Below, piece after piece: positions 17,054 to 26,536 of a stretch of DNA of 64,000 bases (position 1 is its first letter; every line of letters starts with the position of its first letter). The notes under the pieces were generated by a model that saw only the letters and a program-made list of their open reading frames with translations, had not been told where the DNA came from and searched no databases. The stretch is from Stenotrophomonas sp. UBA2629. Lineage in GTDB: Bacteria; Pseudomonadota; Gammaproteobacteria; Xanthomonadales; Xanthomonadaceae. A program made the translations under genes and the position numbers. The stretch spans positions 1 to 64,000 of the forward strand of contig DEOB01000012.1 of NCBI GenBank assembly GCA_002359895.1, given 5' to 3'.

Positions 17054-19306
17054 ATGACGGACCCTTCCGCCAGCCGCGTACCGGCTTCCCTCCACCGCCG
17101 CACCGCAACGCCCCGCGCCACCTGGTTGGCCCTGCTGGCGCTCACCGGCCTTGCGCCCTCGTTGGCCCAAGCCGCGGACTGTACCGGCGTGAAAGCCTGG
17201 GCCGGCGCCACCATCTACCAGCCCGGCAATACCCTGCAGAAGAACGGCGTGCTGTACCAGGTCAAACAGACCATCTGGAATGCGCCGCCAGATCACCCGG
17301 CCGGCCGCCGCTTCTACAGCAGCCTGGGCCGGTGCGATGCGGCGGCGGGGAGTGGCAATGGTGGAAGTACCGGGGGTGGTGGGAATGGCGGCAGCGTCAA
17401 TCAGGCGCCCCGCATCAACCTGACTGCTCCTGCGCCCGGCGCCACCTTCATGGCAGGTGGCGCCATCACCTTGTCCGCCACGGCCACCGACAGCGATGGC
17501 AGCATCACCAAGGTGGAATTTTTCAGCGGCAGCGTATCGCTGGGTGTTGATAGCCAAGCGCCGTACAGCGTTGTCTGGCGCAATGCGCCGGCCGGCAACC
17601 ACACGCTCAGCGCCGTGGCCACCGATAACCGCAACGCCAGCAGTCGCTCGACAGCAGTCCAGGTAAGCGTCATCGCGGAAAACAAGGACACCACCGCCCC
17701 CAGCGTGCCCACCGGCCTGCATGCATCCGTGGTCACCACAAACAGTCTGCAATTGGCCTGGAATGCCGCCAACGACACCCCCGGCGGCAGCGGCGTTGCC
17801 GGTTATGACCTGTACCGCAACGGCACGCTGGTGGCCTCGCCCACCGTCGCACGTCACGTGGACAGCGGCCTGCGCGCGGGTACGGCGTATTCCTATGCGG
17901 TGCGCGCCCGCGACAAAGCCGGCAACGCCTCGGCACGCAGCCCTGCCATCAGCCTCACTACTTCGGCTGAAGTGACCGGCGGTGGCAATTCCAGCTCGGG
18001 CAGCGAGGGCAATGGTGGTTCCGGTTCCGGCACAGGATCTGGCTCTGGATCTGGTACTGGATCGGGCACTGGCACTGGCTCGGCTTCCAGCGATTCCAAG
18101 CGCGTGATCGGTTACTTCACCCAGTGGGGCATCTATGGACGCAACTACAAGGTCAAGCACATCGACAGCAGCGGCTCGGCAGCGCGCCTGACCCACATCA
18201 ATTACGCCTTCGGCAACGTCCGCAACAACCGCTGCGAAGTCGGCGTCAGCCAGCTGGCCAATGCAAGCACGGGCGCGGGCGGCGATGCCTATGCCGACTA
18301 CACCCGCTCCTTCGGCACCAGCGAAAGCGTCAATGGCCGGGCCGATACGTGGAACCAGCCCCTGCGCGGCAACTGGAACCAGCTCAAGCAGCTCAAAGCC
18401 AAGCATCCGCAGCTGAAAGTGCTGATCTCGCTCGGCGGCTGGACCTGGTCACGCGGCTTTGCCAGCGCGGCGCGCCCGGAAAACCGCCAAGCCTTTGTCG
18501 CCTCCTGCATCGACGCTTACATCAAGGGCAACCTGCCCCTGGTCGACAACGCCGGTGGTCCGGGGGTGGCGGCAGGCATCTTTGATGGCATCGACGTGGA
18601 TTGGGAATACCCCGCTGCCTGCGGCCTGAGTTGTGGCACCCCCGCCGACCGCGAGAACTTCAACGGTTTGCTGGCCGAGTTCCGCCGCCAGCTGGATGCC
18701 GCCCGTCCCGGTCTGTTGCTGACCGTGGCCGTGGGTGCCGGTGTGGACAAAATCCGTGCCACCGACCCCGGCACGTATCACCGCTACCTGGATTTCATCA
18801 ACGTGATGACTTATGACTTCCATGGCGCCTGGGCACCGCGCACCAATCACCACACCGCGCTGTTCGACTCACCGGCCGATCCGTCGCATGGCGATGAAAA
18901 GCTCTACAACAGCAACGATGCCATCGAGGCCTACTTAAGCCGTGGCGTGCCGGCGTCCAAGTTGAACCTCGGCGTGGGCTTCTATGGCCGCGGCTGGACC
19001 AACGTGCCCAACGTCAACAACGGCCTGTACCAGAGCGGCCGACCGGCGGCCGGTCGCTACGAGGCCGGCATTGAAGACTGGAAGGTGCTCAAGACGCTCG
19101 GCTGGCCGGTGTACACCGACAAAGCCGCCAAGGCCACCTGGCTCTACAACGGCAGCACGTTCTGGAGTGTGGATACGCCGGAGCTGCTCACCGAGAAGAT
19201 GGCCTACGTCAAGGCACAAGACCTGGGCGGCACGTTCTTCTGGGAGTTCAGTGGCGACGATGCACAGGGCACGCTGGTGAACACGCTCAGTAATGGCCTG
19301 AAATAG
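17054..19306 (+). CDS. chiA: Secreted multidomain chitinase, glycoside hydrolase family 18
   Basis: A 750-residue exported endochitinase. The start at 17054 has a GGAG ribosome-binding site 9 nt upstream. The signal peptide ends near AQA40. A small chitin-binding module (CBM5/12-like, about 43-94) is rich in Trp and Tyr. An Ig-like domain follows (about 117-206), then a fibronectin type III domain (about 212-305) and a Gly/Ser/Thr linker (about 308-347). The GH18 barrel begins at KRVIGYFTQWG (349). Catalytic motif DGIDVDWE lies at 511-518 with acid Glu518; the SLGGW motif is near 459. It hydrolyses beta-1,4-GlcNAc polymers outside the cell. The architecture matches chitinases of Stenotrophomonas. 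It is monocistronic, with a strong terminator after it. Confidence 0.95.
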   Translation: MTDPSASRVPASLHRRTATPRATWLALLALTGLAPSLAQAADCTGVKAWAGATIYQPGNTLQKNGVLYQVKQTIWNAPPDHPAGRRFYSSLGRCDAAAGSGNGGSTGGGGNGGSVNQAPRINLTAPAPGATFMAGGAITLSATATDSDGSITKVEFFSGSVSLGVDSQAPYSVVWRNAPAGNHTLSAVATDNRNASSRSTAVQVSVIAENKDTTAPSVPTGLHASVVTTNSLQLAWNAANDTPGGSGVAGYDLYRNGTLVASPTVARHVDSGLRAGTAYSYAVRARDKAGNASARSPAISLTTSAEVTGGGNSSSGSEGNGGSGSGTGSGSGSGTGSGTGTGSASSDSKRVIGYFTQWGIYGRNYKVKHIDSSGSAARLTHINYAFGNVRNNRCEVGVSQLANASTGAGGDAYADYTRSFGTSESVNGRADTWNQPLRGNWNQLKQLKAKHPQLKVLISLGGWTWSRGFASAARPENRQAFVASCIDAYIKGNLPLVDNAGGPGVAAGIFDGIDVDWEYPAACGLSCGTPADRENFNGLLAEFRRQLDAARPGLLLTVAVGAGVDKIRATDPGTYHRYLDFINVMTYDFHGAWAPRTNHHTALFDSPADPSHGDEKLYNSNDAIEAYLSRGVPASKLNLGVGFYGRGWTNVPNVNNGLYQSGRPAAGRYEAGIEDWKVLKTLGWPVYTDKAAKATWLYNGSTFWSVDTPELLTEKMAYVKAQDLGGTFFWEFSGDDAQGTLVNTLSNGLK

Positions 19307-19332
19307 TTCCTCGGGGATGGGGGAGTGAGATG

Positions 19333-19367
19333 CCCCTCCTGCCTGTGCAGGAGGGGCTCTCTTTTTC
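19333..19367 (+). terminator. Rho-independent terminator of the chitinase gene
   Basis: Perfect 10-bp stem CCCCTCCTGC / GCAGGAGGGG with a CTGT loop, followed by CTCTCTTTTT, 26 nt after the chitinase stop. Confidence 0.9.
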
Positions 19368-19418
19368 CCTGGTTGAGTCCGGCCGATGACCTCAGCGTTC
19401 TGAACCCAACCGTTGCAC

Positions 19419-20204
19419 TCAGCGGCTGCCCGCAGCAGCGGTGCCGATACGCTCCAGCGCGGCCTTCAGCTGTGCCGGCGGCAGGTAGCCGCCCAACTGG
19501 CTGCCATCGGCGGCAAAGATGGCCGGGGTGCCGTTGACGCCCAACTGTTGGCCGAGGTTGTACTGCATGGCCACCGGGTTGGTACAGCTCTTGGCCGGCA
19601 CGGCCGCGCCACCCTTGGCTGCGGTCAGCGCGGCCTTGCGATCGTCCGCACACCAGACCGAGATCATGTCGGTGTAATCCTTGCTGCCCAAGCCCATACG
19701 CGGGAATGCCAGGTACTCCACGGCAATGCCATTACGGTTCAACTCGGCGATGTCCTGGTGCAACTTGCGGCAGTAACCGCACTCGATATCCGTGAACACA
19801 CTGATGGTGTATTTGGTATTCGGCGGCGCAAACACGATGCGGTCGGCATGCGGCAAGGTGTCCAGCAGGCCACGGCGGTACTGCAGCAGGCCGGTGCTGG
19901 TCGCCATGCCCCGCTTTTCAATGTCATAGGGCTGGGACTGCATCAGGAAGCGGCCGTCATCGGTGACATACAGCACCTGCCCGGACACGATGACCTCACG
20001 GAAGCCCGGGAACGGCGCCGCGCCGATGTATTCCGGCTTGAAATTGGGGTCCAGCTCCTTGAGCGCATCACGCACACGCTTCTCTACCGGGCCTTCCGCG
20101 ACAGGGGCCGCAGCGCTTGCAGTAGCGGCAGCCGGCGGGGTCTGCTGCGCGCAGGCGGTGAGGCTGGCCGCACCCAACAGCGCGGCAATGGCAATTCGGA
20201 ACAT
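19419..20204 (-). CDS. dsbC: DsbC-like thiol:disulfide interchange lipoprotein
   Basis: A 261-residue DsbC/DsbG-type disulfide isomerase. The start at 20204 gives a lipoprotein signal (MFRIAIAALLGAASLTAC, lipobox Cys18); the upstream in-frame ATG at 20246 would place extra residues before the hydrophobic core. An Ala/Pro linker leads to a dimerisation domain (about 45-110) and a thioredoxin fold with redox motif Cys142-Gly-Tyr-Cys145. E. coli DsbC is a soluble periplasmic protein, so membrane tethering is a difference here. It lies downstream of xerD on the same strand with a 250-nt gap, echoing the xerD-dsbC order known from enterobacteria. Confidence 0.9.
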   Translation of the reverse strand: MFRIAIAALLGAASLTACAQQTPPAAATASAAAPVAEGPVEKRVRDALKELDPNFKPEYIGAAPFPGFREVIVSGQVLYVTDDGRFLMQSQPYDIEKRGMATSTGLLQYRRGLLDTLPHADRIVFAPPNTKYTISVFTDIECGYCRKLHQDIAELNRNGIAVEYLAFPRMGLGSKDYTDMISVWCADDRKAALTAAKGGAAVPAKSCTNPVAMQYNLGQQLGVNGTPAIFAADGSQLGGYLPPAQLKAALERIGTAAAGSR

Positions 20205-20454
20205 CGGCAACCCATTCAGAGATAAACAATTTGCGGATTCTCGCACACCCCCTCCCGCCGCTGCCCGAGGCCTGCGTTGTCTGAGCCAAGCGGGCGGGCA
20301 CGAGCAACAACGCGGCAGGCGGCAAGGGCAACACCGCTGTACAAATTTTCACCACCACCTTGAAAGCCAACCGGCACAGGGGCTGGCGGCACTTACCCAC
20401 AGCTTGTGCCGGCATTGCCGCACATGCGCTGTGGAAAACCACCTGGTGGCGGAA

Positions 20455-21432
20455 TCAACCGCGCGGGTGGTGTTTGCGGTGCAGCTTCTGCAGGTGCTCG
20501 CGCGCCACCAGCGTGTAGATCTGGGTGGTGGACAGCGAGCTGTGGCCGAGCAGCATCTGCAGCGCGCGCAGGTCGGCACCGTGGTTGAGCAGGTGCGTGG
20601 CAAAACTGTGGCGCAGGCCATGCGGGCTGATTTTGCCCGGATCAATCCCGGCCACCGCCGCGCAGGCTTTCACCAACACCCAGAACTGCTGCCGGCTCAT
20701 CGCGCTGCGGTCAGCACCAATGAACATCGGCACCTGGCCATCTTCCATCGCCAGTGCCGGCTTGCCGCCGCTCAGTTGTGGGCGGGCCTGCGCCAGGTAG
20801 CGCTCCAGCCAGTGTTGCGATTCCTCGCCCAATGGCACCAACCGCTCTTTGCTGCCCTTGCCGGTCACCCGCAGCACGCCCTGACGCAGATTGACCGCGT
20901 TGGCCGGCAGATTGACCAGCTCACTCACACGCAGGCCGGCGGCGTACATCAGCTCCAGCATGGCCCGGTCGCGCAGGCCGAGCGGGGTTTCGACATCCGG
21001 CGCGGCCAACAGCGCCTCAATCTGGCTTTCAGCCAAGGCTTTGGGCAGCGAGCGCGGCAGCTTGGGCAGCTCCAACAACGCGGAGGGATCATCAGCCCTG
21101 TCGCCGCGCTTGAGTGCATGGCCATAGAACGCGCGCAGCACCGACAACAACCGCGCATTGCTGCGCGCTGTCCAGCCGTGACGGGTGCGCCATGCCAGAT
21201 AGTCGAACAGGCCGGCGCGGTCCATCGTCATCAACCCGCCGCTGGCACCATCACGCCAGCGCGCCAGACCGCCCAGATCACGGCGGTAGCTGTCCAGCGA
21301 GGCACGGGCCAAGCCCTGCTCGGCCCATATCGCATCCAGAAACCGTTGAATCGGACGTGCATCCGCCTCACGCAACGGCGGCAGTTGCTGCACCAATTGG
21401 CGGCGTTCGGCAGGGGTATGTGTGGCGGACAT
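20455..21432 (-). CDS. xerD: Site-specific tyrosine recombinase XerD
   Basis: A 325-residue recombinase that works with XerC at dif to resolve chromosome dimers at the divisome. The start at 21432 (MSATHTPAERRQLVQQL) was preferred over longer in-frame options that look non-coding. The N-terminal SAM-like core-binding domain covers about 22-115. The catalytic domain shows Arg168 (GLRVSEL), Lys192 (GKGSKER), His271/Arg274 (HGLRHSF), His297 (LGHSS) and nucleophile Tyr306 (TQIYT). All catalytic positions are intact. The neighbourhood with dsbC supports XerD rather than XerC. Confidence 0.95.
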   Translation of the reverse strand: MSATHTPAERRQLVQQLPPLREADARPIQRFLDAIWAEQGLARASLDSYRRDLGGLARWRDGASGGLMTMDRAGLFDYLAWRTRHGWTARSNARLLSVLRAFYGHALKRGDRADDPSALLELPKLPRSLPKALAESQIEALLAAPDVETPLGLRDRAMLELMYAAGLRVSELVNLPANAVNLRQGVLRVTGKGSKERLVPLGEESQHWLERYLAQARPQLSGGKPALAMEDGQVPMFIGADRSAMSRQQFWVLVKACAAVAGIDPGKISPHGLRHSFATHLLNHGADLRALQMLLGHSSLSTTQIYTLVAREHLQKLHRKHHPRG

Positions 21433-21503
21433 CGGCGCAAGGATAGAGCCTGCATCCACCGCTGCCCATGCATTGCCCCGGCCACAGACCGTATGCTCGG
21501 CCC

Positions 21504-21971
21504 ATGAGCACAACCCTCGACGACTCCGCACGCCCGTCCGCCGTGTTGCCGCAGCGGCTTGCCGCGTTGTTCTACGACGCTTGGCCGGTGTTGGCATTGT
21601 GGATGCTGATCGCCACCGCGTTCACGCTGGGCTATACCTTCTCCGGGCATGCCACGCGGGAGAACATCCCCGCCTACAGCGCGCTGCAATGGCTGCTGTG
21701 GTTGTGTTGCTGGGTCGTTGCCGGCGTCTACGCCACGGTCAGTTGGAAGCGCGGAGGGCAGACTTTGGGCATGCGCCCGTGGCGGCTGCATCTGCGCTCG
21801 CTGTCGGGCCAGCCGGTGGGCTACGCCGCGTTATGGACACGCTATGCCGTAGCCACGCTGTCGCTGCTGTGCGGCGGGCTGGGTTTCTGGTGGGCCTTGG
21901 TCGACCGTCAACGGCTTACCTGGCACGACCGCGCCAGCGGCACCCGCTTGGTGAAACTGCCCCGGCAGTAG
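21504..21971 (+). CDS. RDD family integral membrane protein
   Basis: A 155-residue inner-membrane protein. The N-terminus (PQRLAALFYDAWPVLALWML) contains the R...D signature that names the RDD family. Three hydrophobic segments lie at about 21-41, 59-79 and 112-132, and the C-terminal WHDRASGTRLV is a conserved RDD element. The start at 21504 follows the non-coding MHCPGHRP extension. It is divergent from xerD. The biochemical role of most RDD proteins is unknown; some have been linked to ion transport. Confidence 0.88.
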   Translation: MSTTLDDSARPSAVLPQRLAALFYDAWPVLALWMLIATAFTLGYTFSGHATRENIPAYSALQWLLWLCCWVVAGVYATVSWKRGGQTLGMRPWRLHLRSLSGQPVGYAALWTRYAVATLSLLCGGLGFWWALVDRQRLTWHDRASGTRLVKLPRQ

Positions 21972-22043
21972 CGGTGACATGCGGGGCCAGGCTGTGTGTT
22001 GCCCTGGCCGGATGACTGCCACTACGCCAGCGGCAGTCTGCGT

Positions 22044-23150
22044 TCAGCCCACCCGTCGTCGCGACAACCAACCCGATATAAGCAGCATCAGGATCGGCGG
22101 CAGCGCATAGGCGATGCGGTAATCAAACTTCAGCACGCCGGCCATGCGGCCGAAGAACATCTGCAGCAGCATGAAGCCCAACGCGAACAGCATGCCCAGG
22201 AACAGGCGCTTGCCCATGCCACCGCTGCGCAGCGAGCCGAATGCGAACGGCACGGCGGCCAGACACAGCGCCAGCACATTCAACGGGTAGAACCAGCGGC
22301 TCCAATAGGTGTCTTCGTAATCGCGCGCGTCCAGACCATTGCGCTTGCGGTACTCGATGCTGGTTTTCAGCTCGGCAGCACTGAGGTTGCGCGGCCGTGC
22401 CAAGCCCGCGGCCAGCGCGGCGGCATCCAACTGCGAATCCCAGACTTCACTTTCTGCCGTCTGCCGCGTGACCGAGCGCTCGCCGAACACATCGCGCCGC
22501 ACCTTGCTGAGCACCCAGCCCTTGTCGTCATGCGTGGCAGTGGCGGCGTAGGTGAGCGAAGCCAAACGCCCTTCCGCGTCCAGGGTGTACAGGCGCACGT
22601 CGTGCAGCTCCAAGCGCGTGCCGTGTTTGCCGTCCAGTAGTTCTTCACCACTCTGCGCATTGAGGAAGGTTTCGCCTTCACGCGCCCAGAGGCCGGAATA
22701 ACGCGCTACCGACATATCCGCGTTGTACTTGGCGCTGGCGCGGAGCGTGTCGGCACGGTTCTGTGCCCACGGCGCCAGGGTTTCGCCGTTCACCACCATC
22801 AATGCGGTCAACAGCGACAGCGCAATGGTCACCGACAAGGCAATCCGCCTGCGCGACACGCCCACCGCGCGCAGCGCGGTCAATTCAGAGGTCGCCGCCA
22901 ATTGGCCCAAGCCCATCAGCGCGCCGATCACTGCCGCCATCGGGAACAGGGTGTAGGCACGACGCGGCAGCGAATAGGCCGTGGTCGCCAAGGCATGACC
23001 AAAGGTGTACGTGCCGGTGCCGATGCTCTTGCTTTCGCTGGACAACGCCATGATGCCGTCCAGCCCCACCAGCACCAGCCACACCACCAGCACGGTGAAC
23101 AACACGTTGCGGCCGATGTAAACATCGTGGATACGCGGGGTCAGCCTCAT
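22044..23150 (-). CDS. lptG: LPS export ABC transporter permease LptG
   Basis: A 368-residue YjgP/YjgQ family permease, part of LptB2FGC, which extracts LPS from the inner membrane and drives it along the Lpt bridge. It has an N-terminal pair of helices, a large periplasmic beta-jellyroll region (about 130-270) and a C-terminal helix group ending in GWLSRRRVG. It overlaps lptF by 4 nt (23147-23150), indicating translational coupling. The first gene of the pair being lptF and the second lptG is the usual order. Confidence 0.95.
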   Translation of the reverse strand: MRLTPRIHDVYIGRNVLFTVLVVWLVLVGLDGIMALSSESKSIGTGTYTFGHALATTAYSLPRRAYTLFPMAAVIGALMGLGQLAATSELTALRAVGVSRRRIALSVTIALSLLTALMVVNGETLAPWAQNRADTLRASAKYNADMSVARYSGLWAREGETFLNAQSGEELLDGKHGTRLELHDVRLYTLDAEGRLASLTYAATATHDDKGWVLSKVRRDVFGERSVTRQTAESEVWDSQLDAAALAAGLARPRNLSAAELKTSIEYRKRNGLDARDYEDTYWSRWFYPLNVLALCLAAVPFAFGSLRSGGMGKRLFLGMLFALGFMLLQMFFGRMAGVLKFDYRIAYALPPILMLLISGWLSRRRVG

Positions 23151-24232
23151 GCCTTTGCTCCTGCACGCGGACGCGACAGGCGGCCATCACGGAAGTACAA
23201 CCACAGCGCGAAGGCCAGCAGCGGCAGGGTCAGCCACCACATGCCAACAGCCATCGGCAACTTGCCTTCCACCAGCCACTGGCGGCCAAGGAAGGAGAAA
23301 TTCACCGCCACCATGTACGCCAGGAAGGCCAGCATGATGCGGCCATAGCGCGACTGGCGTGGCGCACTGCGGGCCAGCGGCATCGCCAACATCGCGAACG
23401 CCAACGCCAACAAGGCCGGGGTGATGCGCGCGTGCAACTCGGCCCGCGCCTCGGCTCGCGTGTCGCCCAGCAGCTTCAGGGTGGGCAGCATTTCCGGATT
23501 GTTCTCGTCACGGACCTCATCACGGTCCGGCAACGCCATTTCATTGCTGGCGTAGCGCATCAGGCGGTAGTCCAGCGCGCCGTTTTCCGGCCCCTCGACA
23601 CGGTAGCCGTCTTCCAGCCGCAGGAAACGCTGACGCTCGCCTTCCATGAACACCGTGCCGCCATTGGCCGACACCACATCCAGCCGGCCGTCCTTCTGCC
23701 GCTGCATGAACACCTTGCCCATGCGGCTGCCGTCTTCATTGAGCGAGGACAGATACACCACGCCACCGCCGCTCAACGGGGTGAACTTGCCCGGCTCCAG
23801 ACCGGCCAGCACCACGTTGCGGCTGGCTGCATCGAGCATCCGCTCAGCGGTGCGGTCGGCCCACGGACCCAGCCACAGCGAGCAGGTCGCCACCACCGCC
23901 ACCACCGGCAACACCAGCGCCAACACTGGCTTGAGCAGCCGTTTGGGGCCAACGCCAATGGCCGTCAACACCGCCATTTCCGAATCCCGGTACAACCGGG
24001 CAATGGCCAACGCCAGCCCCAGCAGCAGCGCCAGCGGCAAAATGAGCGGCAGATAGACGATGAACTGCAGGCCCAGTTGCGACAGCAGCAGCCCGGCGGG
24101 GATCCGGCCATCGGCAATCCGGCCCAGAATATCCACCAGCACACCGCCCACGCTCACCACCAGCAGCACGGTCAAAGTGGCCAGAAAGCTCTGGAAGAAG
24201 TCACTCAGCAGGTAACGATCAAGCTTCGCCAT
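23147..24232 (-). CDS. lptF: LPS export ABC transporter permease LptF
   Basis: A 361-residue partner of LptG in the LPS exporter. The N-terminus KLDRYLLSDFFQSFLATLT matches the LptF family, with transmembrane helices before and after a periplasmic domain (about 120-260). It is transcribed divergently from pepA with a 105-nt gap, a conserved arrangement in gammaproteobacteria. Essential for outer-membrane biogenesis in related bacteria. Confidence 0.95.
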   Translation of the reverse strand: MAKLDRYLLSDFFQSFLATLTVLLVVSVGGVLVDILGRIADGRIPAGLLLSQLGLQFIVYLPLILPLALLLGLALAIARLYRDSEMAVLTAIGVGPKRLLKPVLALVLPVVAVVATCSLWLGPWADRTAERMLDAASRNVVLAGLEPGKFTPLSGGGVVYLSSLNEDGSRMGKVFMQRQKDGRLDVVSANGGTVFMEGERQRFLRLEDGYRVEGPENGALDYRLMRYASNEMALPDRDEVRDENNPEMLPTLKLLGDTRAEARAELHARITPALLALAFAMLAMPLARSAPRQSRYGRIMLAFLAYMVAVNFSFLGRQWLVEGKLPMAVGMWWLTLPLLAFALWLYFRDGRLSRPRAGAKA

Positions 24233-24337
24233 GGGGTCGGTGGTTTAAACTCTCGGTTTCGTCCGCGGCACGCGTGGCCTTAGCGGCCATGCACAAGTAG
24301 CCCGCGATTGTACGGATTTGGCAACGGAATCTGATCA

Positions 24338-25810
24338 ATGTCTCTGGAATTCACCCTGAACCACGCCGCCCCAACCTCTGCTGAGGTGGATTGCATCATC
24401 GTCGGCGCCTTCTCCGACAAGTCGCTGACCCCGGCAGCTCAGGCACTGGACACCGCCTGCGGCGGCCGCATCGCGGCGCTGGTCGAGCGCGGCGACGTGG
24501 GCGGCAAGACCGGCAACACCACCTTGTTGCACGACCTGGAGGGCGTCACCGCCCCGCGCGTGCTGGTGGTGGGCCTGGGCGACCCGGCCAAGTTTGGCGT
24601 GGCGCAGTACATCAAGGCAGTCGGCGATGCCGCCCGTGCGCTGAAGACCGGCGCCACCCGCAGCGCGCTGTTCACCTTGGCTGAGCTGGAAGTGAAGGGC
24701 CGCGATGCCGCCTGGAATATCCGCCAGGCCGTGATTGCCGCCAATCACGCCAACTATCGCTACACCGCCACGCTGGGCAAGAAGAAGCCCGAGCCGGCCG
24801 GCCTGGAGACGCTGGCCATCGCCGGCAACGACGACACCGCGTTGCTGCAGGGCCACGCCATTGCTGCCGGCGTGGAATACGCCCGCGAGCTGGGCAACCT
24901 GCCGCCGAACTTCTGCACCCCGGCCTATCTGGCTGAATCGTCGGTCAAGTTCGCCGCCGAGCACGACGGCGCCGAGGCCGAAATCCTGGACGAAGCGCAG
25001 ATGGAAGCCCTCGGCATGGGCTCGCTGCTGGCCGTAGCCCGTGGTTCGGCCAACCGGCCCAAGCTGGTGGTGCTGAAGTGGAGCAACGGCGGCGACGCCA
25101 AGCCGTACGTGCTGGTCGGCAAGGGCATCACCTTCGACACCGGCGGCGTCAACCTGAAGACCCAGGGCGGCATCGAGGAGATGAAGTACGACATGTGCGG
25201 CGGCGCCAACGTCATCGGCACCTTCGTCGCCACGGTCAAGGCCAAGCTGCCGCTGAACCTGGTGGTGGTGGTACCGGCGGTGGAAAACGCCATCGACGGC
25301 AACGCTTACCGCCCGTCGGACGTCATCACCTCCATGTCGGGCAAGACCATCGAAGTCGGCAACACCGACGCTGAGGGCCGCCTGATCCTGTGTGACGCGC
25401 TCACCTACGCACAGCGCTTCGAGCCGGCCGCCCTGGTCGACGTGGCCACCCTCACCGGCGCCTGCATGGTGGCCCTGGGCCACCAGACCGCCGGCCTGAT
25501 GAGCAAGCACGATGACCTGGCCAACGAGCTGATCGCTGCCGGTGAAAACGTGTTCGACCGCGCCTGGCGCCTGCCGTTGTGGGACGAATACCAGGGCATG
25601 CTCGATTCCAGCTTTGCCGACGTCTACAACATCGGCGGCCGCTGGGCCGGCGCCATCACCGCCGGCTGCTTCCTGTCGCGCTTTGCAGAAGGCCAGCGCT
25701 GGGCGCACCTGGATATCGCCGGCGTTGCCAGCGATGAAGGCAAGCGCGGCATGGCGACCGGCCGCCCGGTCGGCCTGCTGATGCAATGGCTGCTGGATCG
25801 CGCTGCCTGA
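24338..25810 (+). CDS. pepA: Leucyl aminopeptidase (cytosol aminopeptidase, M17)
   Basis: A 490-residue M17 metallopeptidase. The N-terminal macro-like domain (1-160) precedes a catalytic domain with Lys262 and Asp267 (GKGITFDTGG), Asp285, and the signature NTDAEGRLIL containing Asp344, Glu346 and Arg348, which bind two metal ions and the bicarbonate. It removes N-terminal residues such as Leu from peptides in the cytosol. In E. coli the hexamer also binds DNA and helps XerCD recombination at ColE1 cer; xerD is close by here, but that link is inference only. A hairpin with repeat character follows the stop. Confidence 0.97.
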   Translation: MSLEFTLNHAAPTSAEVDCIIVGAFSDKSLTPAAQALDTACGGRIAALVERGDVGGKTGNTTLLHDLEGVTAPRVLVVGLGDPAKFGVAQYIKAVGDAARALKTGATRSALFTLAELEVKGRDAAWNIRQAVIAANHANYRYTATLGKKKPEPAGLETLAIAGNDDTALLQGHAIAAGVEYARELGNLPPNFCTPAYLAESSVKFAAEHDGAEAEILDEAQMEALGMGSLLAVARGSANRPKLVVLKWSNGGDAKPYVLVGKGITFDTGGVNLKTQGGIEEMKYDMCGGANVIGTFVATVKAKLPLNLVVVVPAVENAIDGNAYRPSDVITSMSGKTIEVGNTDAEGRLILCDALTYAQRFEPAALVDVATLTGACMVALGHQTAGLMSKHDDLANELIAAGENVFDRAWRLPLWDEYQGMLDSSFADVYNIGGRWAGAITAGCFLSRFAEGQRWAHLDIAGVASDEGKRGMATGRPVGLLMQWLLDRAA

Positions 25811-25815
25811 AAACC

Positions 25816-25862
25816 GGGGTCAGAGTCGGGTTTTGTAAAACCTGACTCTGGCCCCCTTCTTT
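25816..25862 (+). repeat. Palindromic GGGGTCAGAGTC element / probable pepA terminator
   Basis: An imperfect hairpin: GGGGTCAGAGTC pairs with GACTCTGGCCCC (one mismatch) and an inner GGTTTT/AAAACC pair closes a short loop; CTTCTTTTCC follows. The GGGTCAGAGTC core is of the kind seen in dispersed REP-like intergenic elements. Only one copy occurs in this window. Confidence 0.6.
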
Positions 25863-25883
25863 TCCCTCCTTCCTCGTGACCTG

Positions 25884-26306
25884 ATGCGCGCCGACTTCTA
25901 CCTCATCGCCAAGCCACGTTTTCTCACCGAGCCGTTGAAGCTGGTGTGCGAGCTGGCCCGCAAGGCCAACGATGGCGGCCTGTACACGCTGGTGCTGGCA
26001 CGCGACCAGGCCCAGGCCGAAGAGCTGGACGAGCTGCTGTGGTCGTTCGACCCGGACGCCTACATCCCGCACCAGATCATCGGCGAGGACGTGGACGAGG
26101 AAGAAGCCATCGTGCTGATCGCCACGCCTGGTGCGCAGGCACCGGAGCGGCCGCTGGTGATCAACCTGCGCGACGAGCCCTACCTGGGCGCCTGTGACCG
26201 CGTGCTGGAAGTGGTGCCGGCCGACCCTGCCGCACGCGAACCGCTGCGCGAGCGCTGGCGCCAGTACAAGGCCGCCGGTTACGCGCTCAACAAACACGAC
26301 ATGTAA
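25884..26306 (+). CDS. holC: DNA polymerase III chi subunit
   Basis: A 140-residue HolC. It binds single-stranded DNA-binding protein and, through psi (HolD), the clamp loader. The sequence begins MRADFYLIAKPRFLTEPLKL and keeps family features such as the AxxLxxLLW segment (EELDELLWSFDPDAYIPHQ) and the NLRDE stretch. It lies between pepA and valS, the same neighbourhood as in E. coli (pepA-holC-valS). A psi candidate is encoded at 31054-31521. Confidence 0.94.
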   Translation: MRADFYLIAKPRFLTEPLKLVCELARKANDGGLYTLVLARDQAQAEELDELLWSFDPDAYIPHQIIGEDVDEEEAIVLIATPGAQAPERPLVINLRDEPYLGACDRVLEVVPADPAAREPLRERWRQYKAAGYALNKHDM

Positions 26307-26317
26307 GGGCTACATCG

Positions 26318-26506
26318 ATGCGCCTGCTGATTGCCATCTTCCTGCCATGGCTGGCCTTCTTCACGATTGGCCGCCCCATTTCCGGCATTGTCTGTCTCAT
26401 TCTGCAGATCACCTTGATCGGCTGGGTGCCCGCCGCCATCTGGGCTGCATACGCCGTCAGCCAGTACCACACCGACCAGAAGATCCAGCGCGCACTCGGG
26501 CGCTGA
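26318..26506 (+). CDS. YqaE/Pmp3 family small membrane protein
   Basis: A 62-residue protein with two transmembrane helices (about 4-24 and 28-50) and the family motifs FLPWLAFF and GWVPAAIWAAYAV. Pmp3/YqaE (UPF0057) proteins are small hydrophobic proteolipids linked to membrane potential and stress in other organisms. It starts 11 nt after holC and ends 30 nt before valS, so it is probably cotranscribed. Its insertion between holC and valS is absent from E. coli. Confidence 0.85.
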   Translation: MRLLIAIFLPWLAFFTIGRPISGIVCLILQITLIGWVPAAIWAAYAVSQYHTDQKIQRALGR

Positions 26507-26536
26507 TCTCCCCTCCGCTTTTACCGGTTCCCCCGC

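Noticed and set aside
24335..25786. 483-codon open frame antisense to pepA
   Set aside because: Exact shadow of pepA with no independent features.
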